DNA of 64,000 bases from Mycobacterium kiyosense. Lineage in GTDB: Bacteria > Actinomycetota > Actinomycetes > Mycobacteriales > Mycobacteriaceae. Every line of letters begins with the position of its first letter. Within the stretch, counting starts at the first letter, position 1. The notes under the pieces are model-generated. The model was not told the DNA's origin and did not search any database. It worked only from the letters and a program-made list of their open reading frames with translations. Location: contig AP025179.1 of assembly GCA_021654635.1 (NCBI GenBank), positions 4,464,001 through 4,528,000 of the forward strand, given 5' to 3'. The translations under genes and the position numbers were made by a program. This document shows, one piece after another, positions 29,903 through 39,050 of this stretch.

Positions 29903-29943
29903 GATGCCGCGGCACGGCGGCTGTCTTCACGCGTGCCGCGGCA
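29903..29943. repeat. Stem-loop with 13-base perfect arms
   Basis: ATGCCGCGGCACG at 29903-29915 pairs exactly with CGTGCCGCGGCAT at 29931-29943 around a 15-base loop. Each arm also contains the self-palindrome CCGCGG. No T-run follows, so it is not a typical terminator. It could be a regulatory structure or protein site. Confidence 0.5.
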
Positions 29944-30221
29944 TGGCGCACACAGCCCGGCTCACCGGGCCAACTCTTGCAACAACCGAGCACTCAGCGA
30001 TCTCGATGGCTGCGCGGTGCGCATCGGACGCCAGGACGGCGCCACCGGTTGAACCCTCGGCCGGCCGGGACCCGGATAGGCATCGCGCAGCACCGGGCGG
30101 TACCACCACGAGATAACCGTTTGCAGTCTGCGAAAAGTTGTTTACAAGGCCTCGGGGCGGCACTACGTTATCTAACAATGATCGGTTAATGCGCATGCGT
30201 CGCGTCGAACAGGAGATCCAA

Positions 30222-31052
30222 ATGGGAGCGTTGGACGGCAAAGTTGCCTTCATCAGCGGTGGAGCACGAGGCCAGGGGCGCTCACACTCCGTGCGATTGG
30301 CCAAGGAGGGTGCCGACATCGTCACGTTCGACATCTGCGAACAGCTGGACTCGGTCCCCTACCCGCTGGGCACCGAGGAAGAACTCGCCCAAACCGTCGA
30401 ACTGGTCCGAGGGCTCGGTCGTCGAATCGTGGCCGCCAAAGCCGACGTTCGCGACGAGGCGGCGGTCAACAAAGTCTTCGACGAGGGATTGGCGGAGTTC
30501 GGCCGGGTGGACATCGTGATCGCCAACGCAGGCATCATGCCGGTACTCGGCCCCACCTCAAAGGTGATCCAAGCCTGGCACGACTGCATCGACGTCATGC
30601 TCACCGGGGTGGTCCACACCATCGAAGCGGCCATCCCGACGCTGGTCGACCAGAACCAGGGTGGCGCCGTGGTCATCACCAGCTCGGCGGCGGGCCTGAA
30701 GGGGACCACACGTAGCCTGCGGTCCAAGACGTACGGGATGCTGGGCTACACCGCGGCCAAGCACGGCGTCGTAGGGTTGATGCGCGCCTACGCGAACGCG
30801 TTGGGCAGCTACAACATCCGGGTGAACTCCTTGCACCCCACCGGGGCCGACACTCCCATGGTGAACAACGAAGCGTTCCTGGGTGCCGCACCCGAGGTGC
30901 CCGAGCTGTTCGAGGCGATGACCAATATCCTTCCCGTGCAACTCATCCAGGCCGAAGACATCTCCAACGCGGTCGCCTGGTTGGTCTCTGACGAAGCCCG
31001 GTACATCACCGGCGCGGCCATCCCCGTCGACGCCGGTGCAACCGCCCGCTGA
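30222..31052 (+). CDS. Mycofactocin-type short-chain dehydrogenase/reductase
   Basis: 276 residues. The cofactor loop [20 protein letters not shown], followed by the extended D-I-C-E insertion after beta-2, is typical of mycofactocin-coupled SDRs (carveol-dehydrogenase-like), where NAD stays bound. NAGIM, TSSAAG and [12 protein letters not shown] give the Ser-Tyr-Lys catalytic set. ATG 30222 is favoured because AGGAGA lies 5 bases upstream. Oxidises a secondary alcohol, probably with mycofactocin as electron carrier. First of a plus-strand pair with a thioesterase. Confidence 0.85.
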   Translation: MGALDGKVAFISGGARGQGRSHSVRLAKEGADIVTFDICEQLDSVPYPLGTEEELAQTVELVRGLGRRIVAAKADVRDEAAVNKVFDEGLAEFGRVDIVIANAGIMPVLGPTSKVIQAWHDCIDVMLTGVVHTIEAAIPTLVDQNQGGAVVITSSAAGLKGTTRSLRSKTYGMLGYTAAKHGVVGLMRAYANALGSYNIRVNSLHPTGADTPMVNNEAFLGAAPEVPELFEAMTNILPVQLIQAEDISNAVAWLVSDEARYITGAAIPVDAGATAR

Positions 31053-31063
31053 TACCTGAGTCA

Positions 31064-31993
31064 GTGCCGAATTCCGCCGACGCCGTACCTTGGTGGCCAA
31101 CGGTTTTCGCCCTGCAGGAGGCCGCGGCCGATAGCTATCACGCCGCACCGGTCTGTTCGGGTCTGCCGCGTCTCTACGGCGGCCAGGTTGGGGCGCAGAG
31201 CCTGCTCGCCGCAGCCGCAACGGTCGACAACACTCGAGTGCCGCATTCGTCGCAGACCTCGTTCCTGCACGCCGGCGACGACACGCGTGCCATCAGCTAC
31301 GACGTCGACCGGGTCCGTGATTCCCGTTCGATGTCCACCCGGGTGGTCACCGCGCGGCAGGACGGACGAATGCTGGCCACCACCGTCGTCTCGTTTCACA
31401 CCGCGGCCTCGAGCGACAGCCAGGCATCGATCGAACATGAATGGGCGGCGGACCACGGTGACCATGTCGACCCGGCGCCCGACCCCGATACGCTGCCCTC
31501 GCGCCGGGCAGCACTGGCGGACCGATACGGGACCGACATTCCCGTTCAAGCCGGCCCGCAGTGGCCGGTCGACCTGCGATACGTCGACCACGTGCCGTGG
31601 AGCGATTCGGTTGCTCCACCGCGAAACCGCATCTGGCTGAAGGCTATTGACTATCCGCGGCAGCTTCCCGGGGCCGACGTCGCGGCCGTGGTATTCGCCA
31701 CGGATCTGCCCATGTTCGAGCCGGTATACTTTCCGACCGGGATAGCGTGGCTCGACATGGTCAGCCACACGACCCTGCTGGGAGCGACGCTCAATCATTC
31801 GGTCTGGTTCCACCGTCCAGCCCGCCTGGACGATTGGCTGCTGCTCGAGCAGTTCGCGCCCATCGCGCACGGCTACCGCGCGTACTGCCGCGGCGAATTA
31901 CGCTCCCGGGCAAGTCGGCTCGTGGCGAGCGTCGCCCAGGAGATGGTATTCGTGACGCCGCGCAAGGCCGAGAACGCTCAACTGTCCCAATGA
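31064..31993 (+). CDS. Acyl-CoA thioesterase II (TesB)-like protein
   Basis: 309 residues with a double hot-dog pattern: LYGGQVGAQSLLAAAATV and SQTSFLHAGDDTRAISYDVDRVRDSRSMSTRVV in the first repeat. MVSHTTLLGATLNHSVWFHRPARLDDWLL comes in the second. Starts at GTG 31064, 11 bases after the SDR stop, so likely the same transcript. Cleaves acyl-CoA esters. Ends overlap the convergent acyl-CoA synthetase by 16 bases, an odd arrangement since the two enzymes catalyse opposite steps. Confidence 0.8.
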   Translation: MPNSADAVPWWPTVFALQEAAADSYHAAPVCSGLPRLYGGQVGAQSLLAAAATVDNTRVPHSSQTSFLHAGDDTRAISYDVDRVRDSRSMSTRVVTARQDGRMLATTVVSFHTAASSDSQASIEHEWAADHGDHVDPAPDPDTLPSRRAALADRYGTDIPVQAGPQWPVDLRYVDHVPWSDSVAPPRNRIWLKAIDYPRQLPGADVAAVVFATDLPMFEPVYFPTGIAWLDMVSHTTLLGATLNHSVWFHRPARLDDWLLLEQFAPIAHGYRAYCRGELRSRASRLVASVAQEMVFVTPRKAENAQLSQ

Positions 31994-33513
31994 TCCTGTT
32001 TGAGCTGCTCGCGGGATAACTTGCCGGTGACATTACGAGGAAGTTCCTCGACCAGTACCAGCCGCTTGGGCAGCTTGTAGCGCGCCAGACGTTGTGCCGC
32101 AAAGGCATTCAAATCCGTCAGGGTAACCACCACCCCGGCTTCGGGCACCACCACGGCCAGGCCCACCTCACCCCACTGGTCGTCGGCCACCCCCACAACA
32201 CCGACATCACGGACATCGGGATGCAGCGCGAGCACCTGTTCGACTTCGGCCGGGTAGATGTTCTCCCCGCCGGACTTGAACATCTCCTTCACACGCCCAA
32301 CCGGGTAGTAGAAGCCGTCGCCGTCTCGGTATGCCGAATCTCCGGTCCGAAACCAGCCGTCGTCGGTGAAGTAATCGGCGTTGTCGCGATCCCAATATCC
32401 GACGGTGACACTTGGACCCCGCAACCAGATTTCGCCCGTAACACCGTCCTCGACGTCCTTGCCTGCCGAGTCGACCAGCCTTATCCGCGTATGCAGCGCG
32501 GCACGCCCGGTTGAACCATTCTTCGCATAGGCAAGATTGTTCGCTTCGTCGTCCAGAGCTGTTGCCATCGGACCCATTTCGGTTCCACCGTACTGAGGCT
32601 GAAGCGGGAAACCACGGTCTGCCCACAGCTGCAACAACTCTGGCGATGCGATTGCGCCGGCGATGATCCCATGGCGCATCCGCGACAGGTCCGCCGCCGC
32701 AAAGTCGGCCGTTTCGGCGATGCGCTGATAGAACATCGGGATGGCGGCGAAGTGGGTGATCGGCGGGTCCTGGTTCACCATCTGGTGCAGAACGGCATCG
32801 GGATCGAAGCGGGCCATGGTGGTGACCGCGCCGCCGAAGTACAGGATCGAATTGGCCATCACGTTCAGGCCGCCCGCGTGAAACAACGGCATCGGATTGA
32901 GTTGATGGCATCCGGGCTGTGAGTACCCGGTGGTGTGGGCGGTGTTGAGAGCCTGCCACACCAGCGTCGCATTGGTCGACAAAGCACCTTTGGGCCGCCC
33001 GGTCGTCCCCGACGTGTACAGAATGTGCGTGGGCTGGTCCATCGGGATCGCGCCGCCGGCACGCAGCGGGTTCACCGTCGAAATGGCCGACTCGTAATCG
33101 GTCCGATTGTGCTCCCGGCCGAACGACAGCCGCTGGGCGATACCGGTTTTCACGGCAGCGGCGTCCGCGACCTCTGCCCAGCGTTCGTCGTGCACGATGA
33201 CACCCGGCCGGGCGTCGAGGCAGATGTCCTGAATTTCGCTGACGTGCAGTCGCCAGTTGAGCGGCACGAAGAGCGCGCCGAGGCGCATGCAGGCGAACTG
33301 GACCTCGAACACGCGCGGGTCGTTCTCGCTCACCAATGCCACCCGGTCGCCGGGCCCGACGCCGAGTTCGCGCAAGGTAGCGGCCGCGCCGGCGACCCGA
33401 TCCTCCAGCTGTGCCCACGTTGTTCGCCGGCCGTCCTCCGCGCATCCGAGTGCAAGGGACCCACCACGGTGCCGCGCGTGGTAGGCCACCCAGTCAGTTG
33501 CGGCAAACACCAA
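31978..33513 (-). CDS. Acyl-CoA synthetase (FadD-like, AMP-binding)
   Basis: 511 residues. AMP-binding motif ILYTSGTTGRPKGA, the QYGGTEMGP acid-binding loop, WFRTGDSAYRDGDGFYYPVGRVKEMFKSGGENIYPAEVE hinge region, and catalytic Lys in VTGKLSREQLK near the C-terminus. All catalytic elements are intact. Activates a carboxylic acid with ATP and CoA. It precedes an AveC gene on the same strand. Confidence 0.9.
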   Translation of the reverse strand: MVFAATDWVAYHARHRGGSLALGCAEDGRRTTWAQLEDRVAGAAATLRELGVGPGDRVALVSENDPRVFEVQFACMRLGALFVPLNWRLHVSEIQDICLDARPGVIVHDERWAEVADAAAVKTGIAQRLSFGREHNRTDYESAISTVNPLRAGGAIPMDQPTHILYTSGTTGRPKGALSTNATLVWQALNTAHTTGYSQPGCHQLNPMPLFHAGGLNVMANSILYFGGAVTTMARFDPDAVLHQMVNQDPPITHFAAIPMFYQRIAETADFAAADLSRMRHGIIAGAIASPELLQLWADRGFPLQPQYGGTEMGPMATALDDEANNLAYAKNGSTGRAALHTRIRLVDSAGKDVEDGVTGEIWLRGPSVTVGYWDRDNADYFTDDGWFRTGDSAYRDGDGFYYPVGRVKEMFKSGGENIYPAEVEQVLALHPDVRDVGVVGVADDQWGEVGLAVVVPEAGVVVTLTDLNAFAAQRLARYKLPKRLVLVEELPRNVTGKLSREQLKQDHWDS

Positions 33514-33570
33514 TCTGCACTCCGATCTCCGCCTTAACCGTGATTAAAGTTGCGGGCCCTGCTCTGTCAG

Positions 33571-34647
33571 CTAGGGATGCGGCAGACGCCGTAGCGGCGC
33601 CGTGAAGCCCGGGGTACCCGGGCATGGACCGTAGGCGCTGCCTTGTACCGGGCCAATGTCGCACTGCCCGTTGAGGATATGGGCTGGGTAGGTCGGCGAG
33701 TTGTTGGCGTACAGCCCCACCGGGGCGATGGTGAGCAGAATGGTCACCGCCACCATCAACTGCATGTAGCCAACCAAGGACAGAAACGACAGGGCTTTGC
33801 GGCTGCGCGGCCGCAGGTGATCGAGCCCGCGCTCGAAGATCGTTCTCCCTCGGTCGTCACGCAAGTATCGAGCCAGGGTCGGGGCCCCGAAAAACAGTAT
33901 CGCCGACAGCGGCAGGGTCGCCGGGAAGGGACGCACGGCATTGGCGATATTGAGGCCGGCGGGGATGAACTGATTCCACAGATTCAACTGGCTCGAGACA
34001 CCATCGATCAACAGGTCGGCGACGATGGCGAAAACCGCAAGCGCAATCAAGCCCCGCGCCATCGAGGCGCCCGGATACCGGTTTTTGACCGCCCGCAGCA
34101 GCCGACACCCCAACATTGCGCAGACCAGAAACCCCACCAGGTAGATACTGCCGATGACCAGGATCGGCTCGGGCGAGCCGCCACACGCCTTGTTGAGCAC
34201 GAATGGCGCATGACTGCACCAGCTGCCCACGTTCACGAAGTTCGAGCTGTACAGGTTCATCGGAACGAAGAAGTTGTAGAACGGATCGAGCCAGTACGCC
34301 AACAGCCCGGCAATGCAGAGCTGCGCGTCGAAGGTGAAGCGCCGTTGTCGCAGACACCCGCGAACGACATAAGTACCCACGCCCAGAACCAGCAGCACGG
34401 CGACAATTTCGTAGGCCTTCGCGATCGTGTAGGTGGACGCCGTGGGATCTCGATAGGCGGTCACCGGCCGAGGGCCCGCCGCCAACCAGGCCCCGATCGT
34501 CCACCCACCCCAGACCAGGAATAACCCCGCGATCACGGCCAGGTAATGCTGCCAGCGCCAACCCGCTCTGGTCGCGGGCACTATCTCACGACGAACCGAG
34601 TGAGCCGCCGGGTGCATCACATCCAGCTTGTCCAAACCGCTTGACAT
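33571..34647 (-). CDS. AveC-like membrane protein
   Basis: 358 residues from ATG 34647; a longer frame to 34851 would add an unlikely Arg-rich leader and overlap the divergent promoter. Motifs: YWLDPFYNFFVPMNLYSS (acidic-Pro...Asn), DLLIDGVSSQLNLWNQF, YLRDDRGRTIFERGLDHL and C-terminal YGPCPGTPGF. The ending closely resembles that of the copy at 53232-54305, so these two form a subgroup distinct from 680 and 56913. It follows the acyl-CoA synthetase. Confidence 0.8.
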   Translation of the reverse strand: MSSGLDKLDVMHPAAHSVRREIVPATRAGWRWQHYLAVIAGLFLVWGGWTIGAWLAAGPRPVTAYRDPTASTYTIAKAYEIVAVLLVLGVGTYVVRGCLRQRRFTFDAQLCIAGLLAYWLDPFYNFFVPMNLYSSNFVNVGSWCSHAPFVLNKACGGSPEPILVIGSIYLVGFLVCAMLGCRLLRAVKNRYPGASMARGLIALAVFAIVADLLIDGVSSQLNLWNQFIPAGLNIANAVRPFPATLPLSAILFFGAPTLARYLRDDRGRTIFERGLDHLRPRSRKALSFLSLVGYMQLMVAVTILLTIAPVGLYANNSPTYPAHILNGQCDIGPVQGSAYGPCPGTPGFTAPLRRLPHP

Positions 34648-34741
34648 AGGGCGCCTTCCACGTCGGCAACCATCGCTGTGAGCTCCGCTGCGCTCCAAGG
34701 CAAGCGGTTCAATCGGCCGCAGACCCACTCTATTTGAACGA

Positions 34742-34751
34742 CGTTTGGTTA
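34742..34751 (-). promoter_or_regulatory. TAACCAAACG motif upstream of AveC gene
   Basis: Minus-strand copy of the TAACC[AG]AAC[AG] motif, about 95 bases upstream of the AveC start at 34647 and co-oriented with it. Confidence 0.3.
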
Positions 34752-34840
34752 GGAAGGGGGCCCAGAGCGGCGAATTCGCGCCCAGACTGCTCCGAGACGC
34801 TTGACCTGGGCCGCCCTGCCTGGCACGGTAACTCACCAAA

Positions 34841-34850
34841 TAACCGAACA
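34841..34850 (+). promoter_or_regulatory. TAACCGAACA motif upstream of hydrolase
   Basis: Plus-strand copy of the motif, 34 bases upstream of the hydrolase start at 34884. It sits inside a larger inverted repeat, CCAAA (34836-34840) to TTTGG (34854-34858). Confidence 0.3.
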
Positions 34851-34883
34851 TCGTTTGGCGGTGCGTGGGATAAGGGTGTGGTT

Positions 34884-35606
34884 ATGACGACGTTCGTCCT
34901 CGTCCACGGCGGGCTACACGGCGCCTGGTGCTGGCAGCGGATCGTCGGTCCGCTCAGCGAGCGTCACGCGGTGGTGACGGTCGACCTGCCGGGGCGCCGG
35001 CCGGGGAGCCGGCCCGAGCTCAGTGCGTACCTCGACGCCGTCGCCGCCGCTGTAGACCGCGCCGGACCCCCAGTGGTGCTGGTCGGGCACAGTCTGGGCG
35101 GAGTGGTCGTCAGCCAGTTCGTGGAGCAGCGACCCGATGCGGTCACGGGACTGATACTGGTCAATGCGTTGCTGGTCGAGGACGGCGAGGCTCCGCTGCC
35201 GAAGATGCAGAGCATCGGCGAGGACTGGTTGTTCGCCCGCCCGGGGGCACTCACCTTCGAGCCAGACGGCAGCGCGTTTGCGGTGGCGCCAGAGCTCGTC
35301 GTCGAAGGCTTCTACAACCGCTGCACACCCGCGGACGCCGAGTGGGCCGCCGGCCAACTGTGCCCCGAGCCGCTGGGCTTGGTGACCACGCCCTTGCGCA
35401 TAACCGCCGAGGGTTTCGGATCGGTGCCGAAGGTCTACCTGGGCGGTCGTCACGATCGCGTGTTGCCGTGGTGGTTTCAGCAGAAAATGAGCACCGCGGC
35501 CGACGCCCGACTCGTCGACCTGGGCGGGGATCATTCGCCGTTTCTCTCGGTTCCGGACAAGCTGGTCGAACATTTGCTTGCCAGTGGCGTCGACGGCCCG
35601 CGCTGA
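34884..35606 (+). CDS. Alpha/beta-hydrolase, methyl-esterase-like
   Basis: About 240 residues from ATG 34884. FVLVHGGLHGAWCWQRI oxyanion region, nucleophile elbow GHSLGGVVVS, and GGDHSPFLSVPDKL with the catalytic His. It resembles the small plant-type methylesterase/hydroxynitrile lyase group (HGGLHGAWCW). Divergent from an AveC gene; a TetR gene follows within 50 bases. Confidence 0.8.
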   Translation: MTTFVLVHGGLHGAWCWQRIVGPLSERHAVVTVDLPGRRPGSRPELSAYLDAVAAAVDRAGPPVVLVGHSLGGVVVSQFVEQRPDAVTGLILVNALLVEDGEAPLPKMQSIGEDWLFARPGALTFEPDGSAFAVAPELVVEGFYNRCTPADAEWAAGQLCPEPLGLVTTPLRITAEGFGSVPKVYLGGRHDRVLPWWFQQKMSTAADARLVDLGGDHSPFLSVPDKLVEHLLASGVDGPR

Positions 35607-35650
35607 TCGCGGTGAGCGAAAGCCCAGCGCCGGCTCGTAGAGTCTTTCCG

Positions 35651-36292
35651 GTGACCTCTCCCGTCGGCCGCCGCCGGCCAGGCCGACCGTTAGGCGCAGA
35701 CGGCGCCGAGACACGGCAGAAAATCCTGCACGCTGCCCGGCAGGTGTTCGCCTCCACCGGTTACGAGCGAGCCAGCCTCAAACAGATCGCCGAGGAAGCC
35801 GGCATCACCCGCAACGCGGTGGCCAATTACTACTCGGGCAAGATCGAGCTCTACGCCGCCGCGCTGGCATCGGTCCGCGATGTTGTGGCCGACAAGATCC
35901 TTGCCGACGCCAACGGTGTGACCGGCTCCGCGCATCGACGCGTCATGGCGGTGTTCGAAAGCGCGGTCGGATTCAGCCAAACCGACGAGACATTCGTCCG
36001 GTTCTTCGTCATCTCGACCGCCGACGCCATCACTCACCCGGAGCTCCGCGAAAAAGCGCTGCTGCCAATCGACTCCGTGCGCCGTTACGTCGGCGACCTG
36101 CTCGCTGCTGCGGCACGGACCGGTGAGATCGACGCCGAGATGGACACCGAAGCCACCACGCAGGTGTGCATGGATCTGTTGTGGGGCTTGGCCATGGACA
36201 TCGGCTTCTACTCCGACGAAGAACGAACCCGGCGGACGATGCGGGCCGTCGATCGAATCGTCGCCGCAACGCTGGCTCCCGGCCGACCCTGA
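35651..36292 (+). CDS. TetR-family regulator
   Basis: HTH ILHAARQVFASTGYERASLKQIAEEAGITRNAVANYYSGKIELY after a basic VGRRRPGRPLG tail. About 213 residues from GTG 35651; GTG 35612 is the alternative. Neither has a good ribosome site. This TetR is not of the RSTFYVYF subgroup. Follows the hydrolase on the same strand. Confidence 0.8.
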   Translation: MTSPVGRRRPGRPLGADGAETRQKILHAARQVFASTGYERASLKQIAEEAGITRNAVANYYSGKIELYAAALASVRDVVADKILADANGVTGSAHRRVMAVFESAVGFSQTDETFVRFFVISTADAITHPELREKALLPIDSVRRYVGDLLAAAARTGEIDAEMDTEATTQVCMDLLWGLAMDIGFYSDEERTRRTMRAVDRIVAATLAPGRP

Positions 36293-36312
36293 CCGGACAA
36301 GGGCCGCGGCGT

Positions 36313-36846
36313 TCATCGCATGCCCGATGGTGTCTTGCGGTCGGCCAGTGCGGCGAGTAGCTCGCTCAGCCGTTGCTGTTCAGCGGGTTGGAGTTCGGCG
36401 AACCAGGCACGTTCCCGGTCCCCCTGCTCACGCATCGCCTCGCGCAAGGCGGCAGCACCGTGCTCGGTCAACTCGATTCGGACCAGTCGACGGTCGGCGC
36501 TGTCACGGCTGCGGAGCACCAGCCCATCGCGTTCAAGTGTGTTCAGCGCGCTGGAGACAGCGGCCCGGGACGCTCCCGAAAGGCGTGCGATATCGCGCAA
36601 TTCGGCGGGACCCACTGCCCACAACACATTCATGATGCGAAAGCCGGCCCAGGTCCAGCCCCGCCGGCGATGCATTCCCTCGAAATCGCGAGCCAGTCGA
36701 TGGTGCAGGCGGGTCAGGTTGAACACCAGTTCGGCGTGCTCGGCGGCGTCCACGCCGACGACACCGTCCGCGCGCAGGCGGCTGGCCAACAGTTCCCGAT
36801 ACTGCTCGACGGTGATCGCTCGAGTCGGCGGGTGGTCAGTGGCCAT
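36313..36846 (-). CDS. MarR-family regulator
   Basis: 177 residues. Winged-helix segment ELRDIARLSGASRAAVSSALNTLERDGLVLRSRDSADRRLVRIELTEHG is typical of MarR, with a C-terminal dimerisation helix. Long N-terminal helix (EHAELVFNLTRLHHRLARDFEGMHRRRG). Convergent with the TetR gene and divergent from the carotenoid oxygenase, which it could regulate through the 409-base gap. Confidence 0.85.
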   Translation of the reverse strand: MATDHPPTRAITVEQYRELLASRLRADGVVGVDAAEHAELVFNLTRLHHRLARDFEGMHRRRGWTWAGFRIMNVLWAVGPAELRDIARLSGASRAAVSSALNTLERDGLVLRSRDSADRRLVRIELTEHGAAALREAMREQGDRERAWFAELQPAEQQRLSELLAALADRKTPSGMR

Positions 36847-37255
36847 GTCCGATTATGAGCTGCCGCTCGGGCACCCGGGCGCCGCGTCAGCGGGTGTGTC
36901 CTGCCCCGCCGCGCGCCACTCGCCCCAATTCGCCCCCCCGACCCGGGCCGGACTCCACGGGGTAACGATCGTTTACGTATCGCCGACGTGGTCCAGCAGT
37001 CTTGTGCTATGCCGAACTAGAATGGCGCACGTCGCCAGCATTGAGGCGCGCAGAAGAACTGCAGCTTAATGTATGTCACATCGCACTTCCCCAGCCACTT
37101 CCGGCGGCGCCGACCCCACCGCCGACCGCCACCGGCCTGCGCCGTGTAGACTACGTAAGTGCTCGTTTACAAGTTGAGGTTTCGGCGCTAACATCTCCGG
37201 TACCGCAGCCCTCGCGTAAGCGCTGCTGCCCAGAACAAGAACCAGGGAGCTGAAA
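36847..37255. other. 409-base divergent intergenic region
   Basis: Between MarR and the carotenoid oxygenase. It has the perfect palindrome AACGATCGTT (36964-36973) and a GTAA-N8-TTAC element before the oxygenase. An AACCAGGGAG segment lies shortly before the ATG 37256. No gene is seen. Confidence 0.5.
36964..36973. promoter_or_regulatory. Palindrome AACGATCGTT
   Basis: A 10-base perfect palindrome about 120 bases upstream of MarR. The same core occurs at 63686-63695, with variants at 38855-38864 and 63775-63784, all between genes. Confidence 0.35.
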
Positions 37256-38752
37256 ATGGGTTACTCCATTCCCGACACGGTCACCACCAAGGGGCCGTTC
37301 CAACCGATGCGCTTCGAGGCCACCGTCGAGGAGTGCATCGTCACCCACGGTGAGATCCCCCGCGATCTCTCCGGTGGGATTTACCGCACCGGGCCATGCT
37401 GGAAGCGGCCGACCAGCCAGGGCACAACGCCGCTGCTGGCGATGGACGGCATGGTGCAGGGACTGGTGTTCGAGAACGGCCGCGCCGACTTTCGGAACCG
37501 CTGGGTTCGCACGCCGAAATACATGCTCGAAGACAGGTACGGCCGCGGGATGTTCGAGTACTCCGACGGTGGGTTCGGCGATTACCGCGACTATGGCTAC
37601 GGCGAGGTGTTGCGCACGACCGAAAACGCCCACACCCCGCAGGGCACGGCCAGCATCAACATCTTTCCGTTCGCCGGCGAGCTGATTGTTTCGGGCGAAC
37701 TGGGCGCCCCACCCCAGATCATCGATCCGATCACGTTGGAGACCAAGGGAATCGTACCGTGGGCACCGGAATTGTCCCGAGGCCCGCACGAGCCGGTGTG
37801 CTTCGGCGACGGCACCTTCTGCGCTCACCCGAAATGGGATGAGGACACGGGCATTCTCTACGGGTGGTCATACAGCGACACCGCGCCCTATGTGTCGATG
37901 AAATACGTACACCCGAACGGGACGGTGGAATCCCGCGACCTGTGGGATGCCCCGTACAACACGGTGGCACATGATATCTGGCTCACACCCGAGTGGGTGG
38001 TCATGCCTTTCCAGCCGTTCATCATCGACTTGAAGCGGAATAGCAAGGGGTACGCGGTCTTCGGCTGGGAGCCGGAATTGCCGATCACCATCGCGCTGAT
38101 CCCGCGGCACGATCTGCAGGGCGAGATCCGTTGGGTCAAGACCGAACTGCCCGCGCAATACGTCATGCATACGATGACGGCCAACGTCAAGGGAGACCAG
38201 CTCGTCCTGGACGCACCCATCTTCAACACGCCGCCGTTCCCGATGGAAAACGAGTTCAAAGAAGGCGACCAGGCTGCGTTGTTCTTCAGCAACGCCGCAA
38301 GCTACCTGGGACGCTGGACCGTCAACCTCACCACCGGCGTCACCAAGGCCGAGCAACTCTCCGAGCTGCCGTCCGAAATCTGCAAGGTCGACCAACGCTT
38401 CTACGGCAAGGGACACCGCTACGGGTTCCAGATCGGCGGCCAGCCCAAGAAGCGCGGCATGCGCATGGACAGCCTCATCCGCAACGACGTGGACAAGCTC
38501 ACCGAGGAGATCTACCAGATCCGTGGTCCGGGCGAGCTGGCCGCGGTCCTGGAAGCGTCGTTCGCACCGCGCAGCATCGACGCTCCCGAGGGCGACGGCT
38601 ACATCATCGTGCCGGTGTCGTGGTGGGCCGATCGGCGTGGCGAATTCCAGATCTTCGATACCGACGACATCACCGCCGGCCCGATCTGCAAGATCGAACT
38701 GCCGTTCCACATGGGTTGGACCCCGCACGGACATTGGATGGACTTCCGCTGA
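37256..38752 (+). CDS. Carotenoid cleavage oxygenase (RPE65/CCO family)
   Basis: 498 residues. The four iron-binding histidines are recognisable: His191 (CAHPKW), His239 (VAHDIW), His305 (MHTMTAN) and His491 (TPHGHW) at the C-terminus. Family N-terminal GGIYRTGPCW is also present. These Fe(II) enzymes split a C=C bond of carotenoids, apocarotenoids or stilbenes with O2. No leader is seen, so cytosolic or peripheral. It is the clearest hint that the island handles a conjugated polyene or aryl-alkene. A strong hairpin follows the stop. Confidence 0.9.
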   Translation: MGYSIPDTVTTKGPFQPMRFEATVEECIVTHGEIPRDLSGGIYRTGPCWKRPTSQGTTPLLAMDGMVQGLVFENGRADFRNRWVRTPKYMLEDRYGRGMFEYSDGGFGDYRDYGYGEVLRTTENAHTPQGTASINIFPFAGELIVSGELGAPPQIIDPITLETKGIVPWAPELSRGPHEPVCFGDGTFCAHPKWDEDTGILYGWSYSDTAPYVSMKYVHPNGTVESRDLWDAPYNTVAHDIWLTPEWVVMPFQPFIIDLKRNSKGYAVFGWEPELPITIALIPRHDLQGEIRWVKTELPAQYVMHTMTANVKGDQLVLDAPIFNTPPFPMENEFKEGDQAALFFSNAASYLGRWTVNLTTGVTKAEQLSELPSEICKVDQRFYGKGHRYGFQIGGQPKKRGMRMDSLIRNDVDKLTEEIYQIRGPGELAAVLEASFAPRSIDAPEGDGYIIVPVSWWADRRGEFQIFDTDDITAGPICKIELPFHMGWTPHGHWMDFR

Positions 38753-39050
38753 GGCAATGATCACCCGTGACGCCGCTACTCGCCGGAAACCCGACGGGTG
38801 GCGGCGTCACGCGGGATCGGGGAGCTCGCAGGGGGGCGAACTCCATTCGACCCGAACGGTCGTTTCCGTAGGACGGCGTGACAGGTTCAGGCTATGCGGG
38901 ACGAACCCCTCCTGCCTGGCCCGGACAGCGCCGCCCGGTCGCGGCAGGTTGTCCGAGCGGTGCGGTGGGGCGCGTACTCATCACTGCTGAGCTGCAATTT
39001 CTTCGACATTACATTGACAATTTGGTACATGACGTCTCAGTATCGAATTC
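38753..39050. other. 298-base gap before AveC gene
   Basis: Contains the terminator-like hairpin at 38767-38810, an AACGGTCGTT element (38855-38864) and TTGACA at 39014-39019 without a good spaced -10. No gene is seen. Confidence 0.4.
38767..38810 (+). terminator. Stem-loop after carotenoid oxygenase
   Basis: GTGACGCCGC (38767-38776) pairs perfectly with GCGGCGTCAC (38801-38810) across 24 bases, starting 14 bases after the stop. No T-run, as is common for GC-rich actinobacterial terminators. Confidence 0.6.

Larger units (their letters stand above)
29710..30221. other. 512-base divergent intergenic region
   Basis: Separates the FAD oxidoreductase (minus) from the SDR (plus). It contains the TATCAAACACTCTGT motif at 29737-29751, a long stem-loop at 29903-29943 and an A+T-richer stretch before the SDR (TTATCTAACAATGATCGG). 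One small unproven minus-strand frame is listed separately. Otherwise nothing gene-like. Confidence 0.5.

Noticed and set aside
32207..33445. 412-codon minus-strand frame over the acyl-CoA synthetase
   Set aside because: Composition is Arg/Pro-rich with no motif, while the other frame has all AMP-binding motifs.
34928..35650. Upstream extension of the TetR frame to 34928
   Set aside because: It overlaps the hydrolase and is Arg-rich, so it is a shadow. TetR homology begins after 35651.
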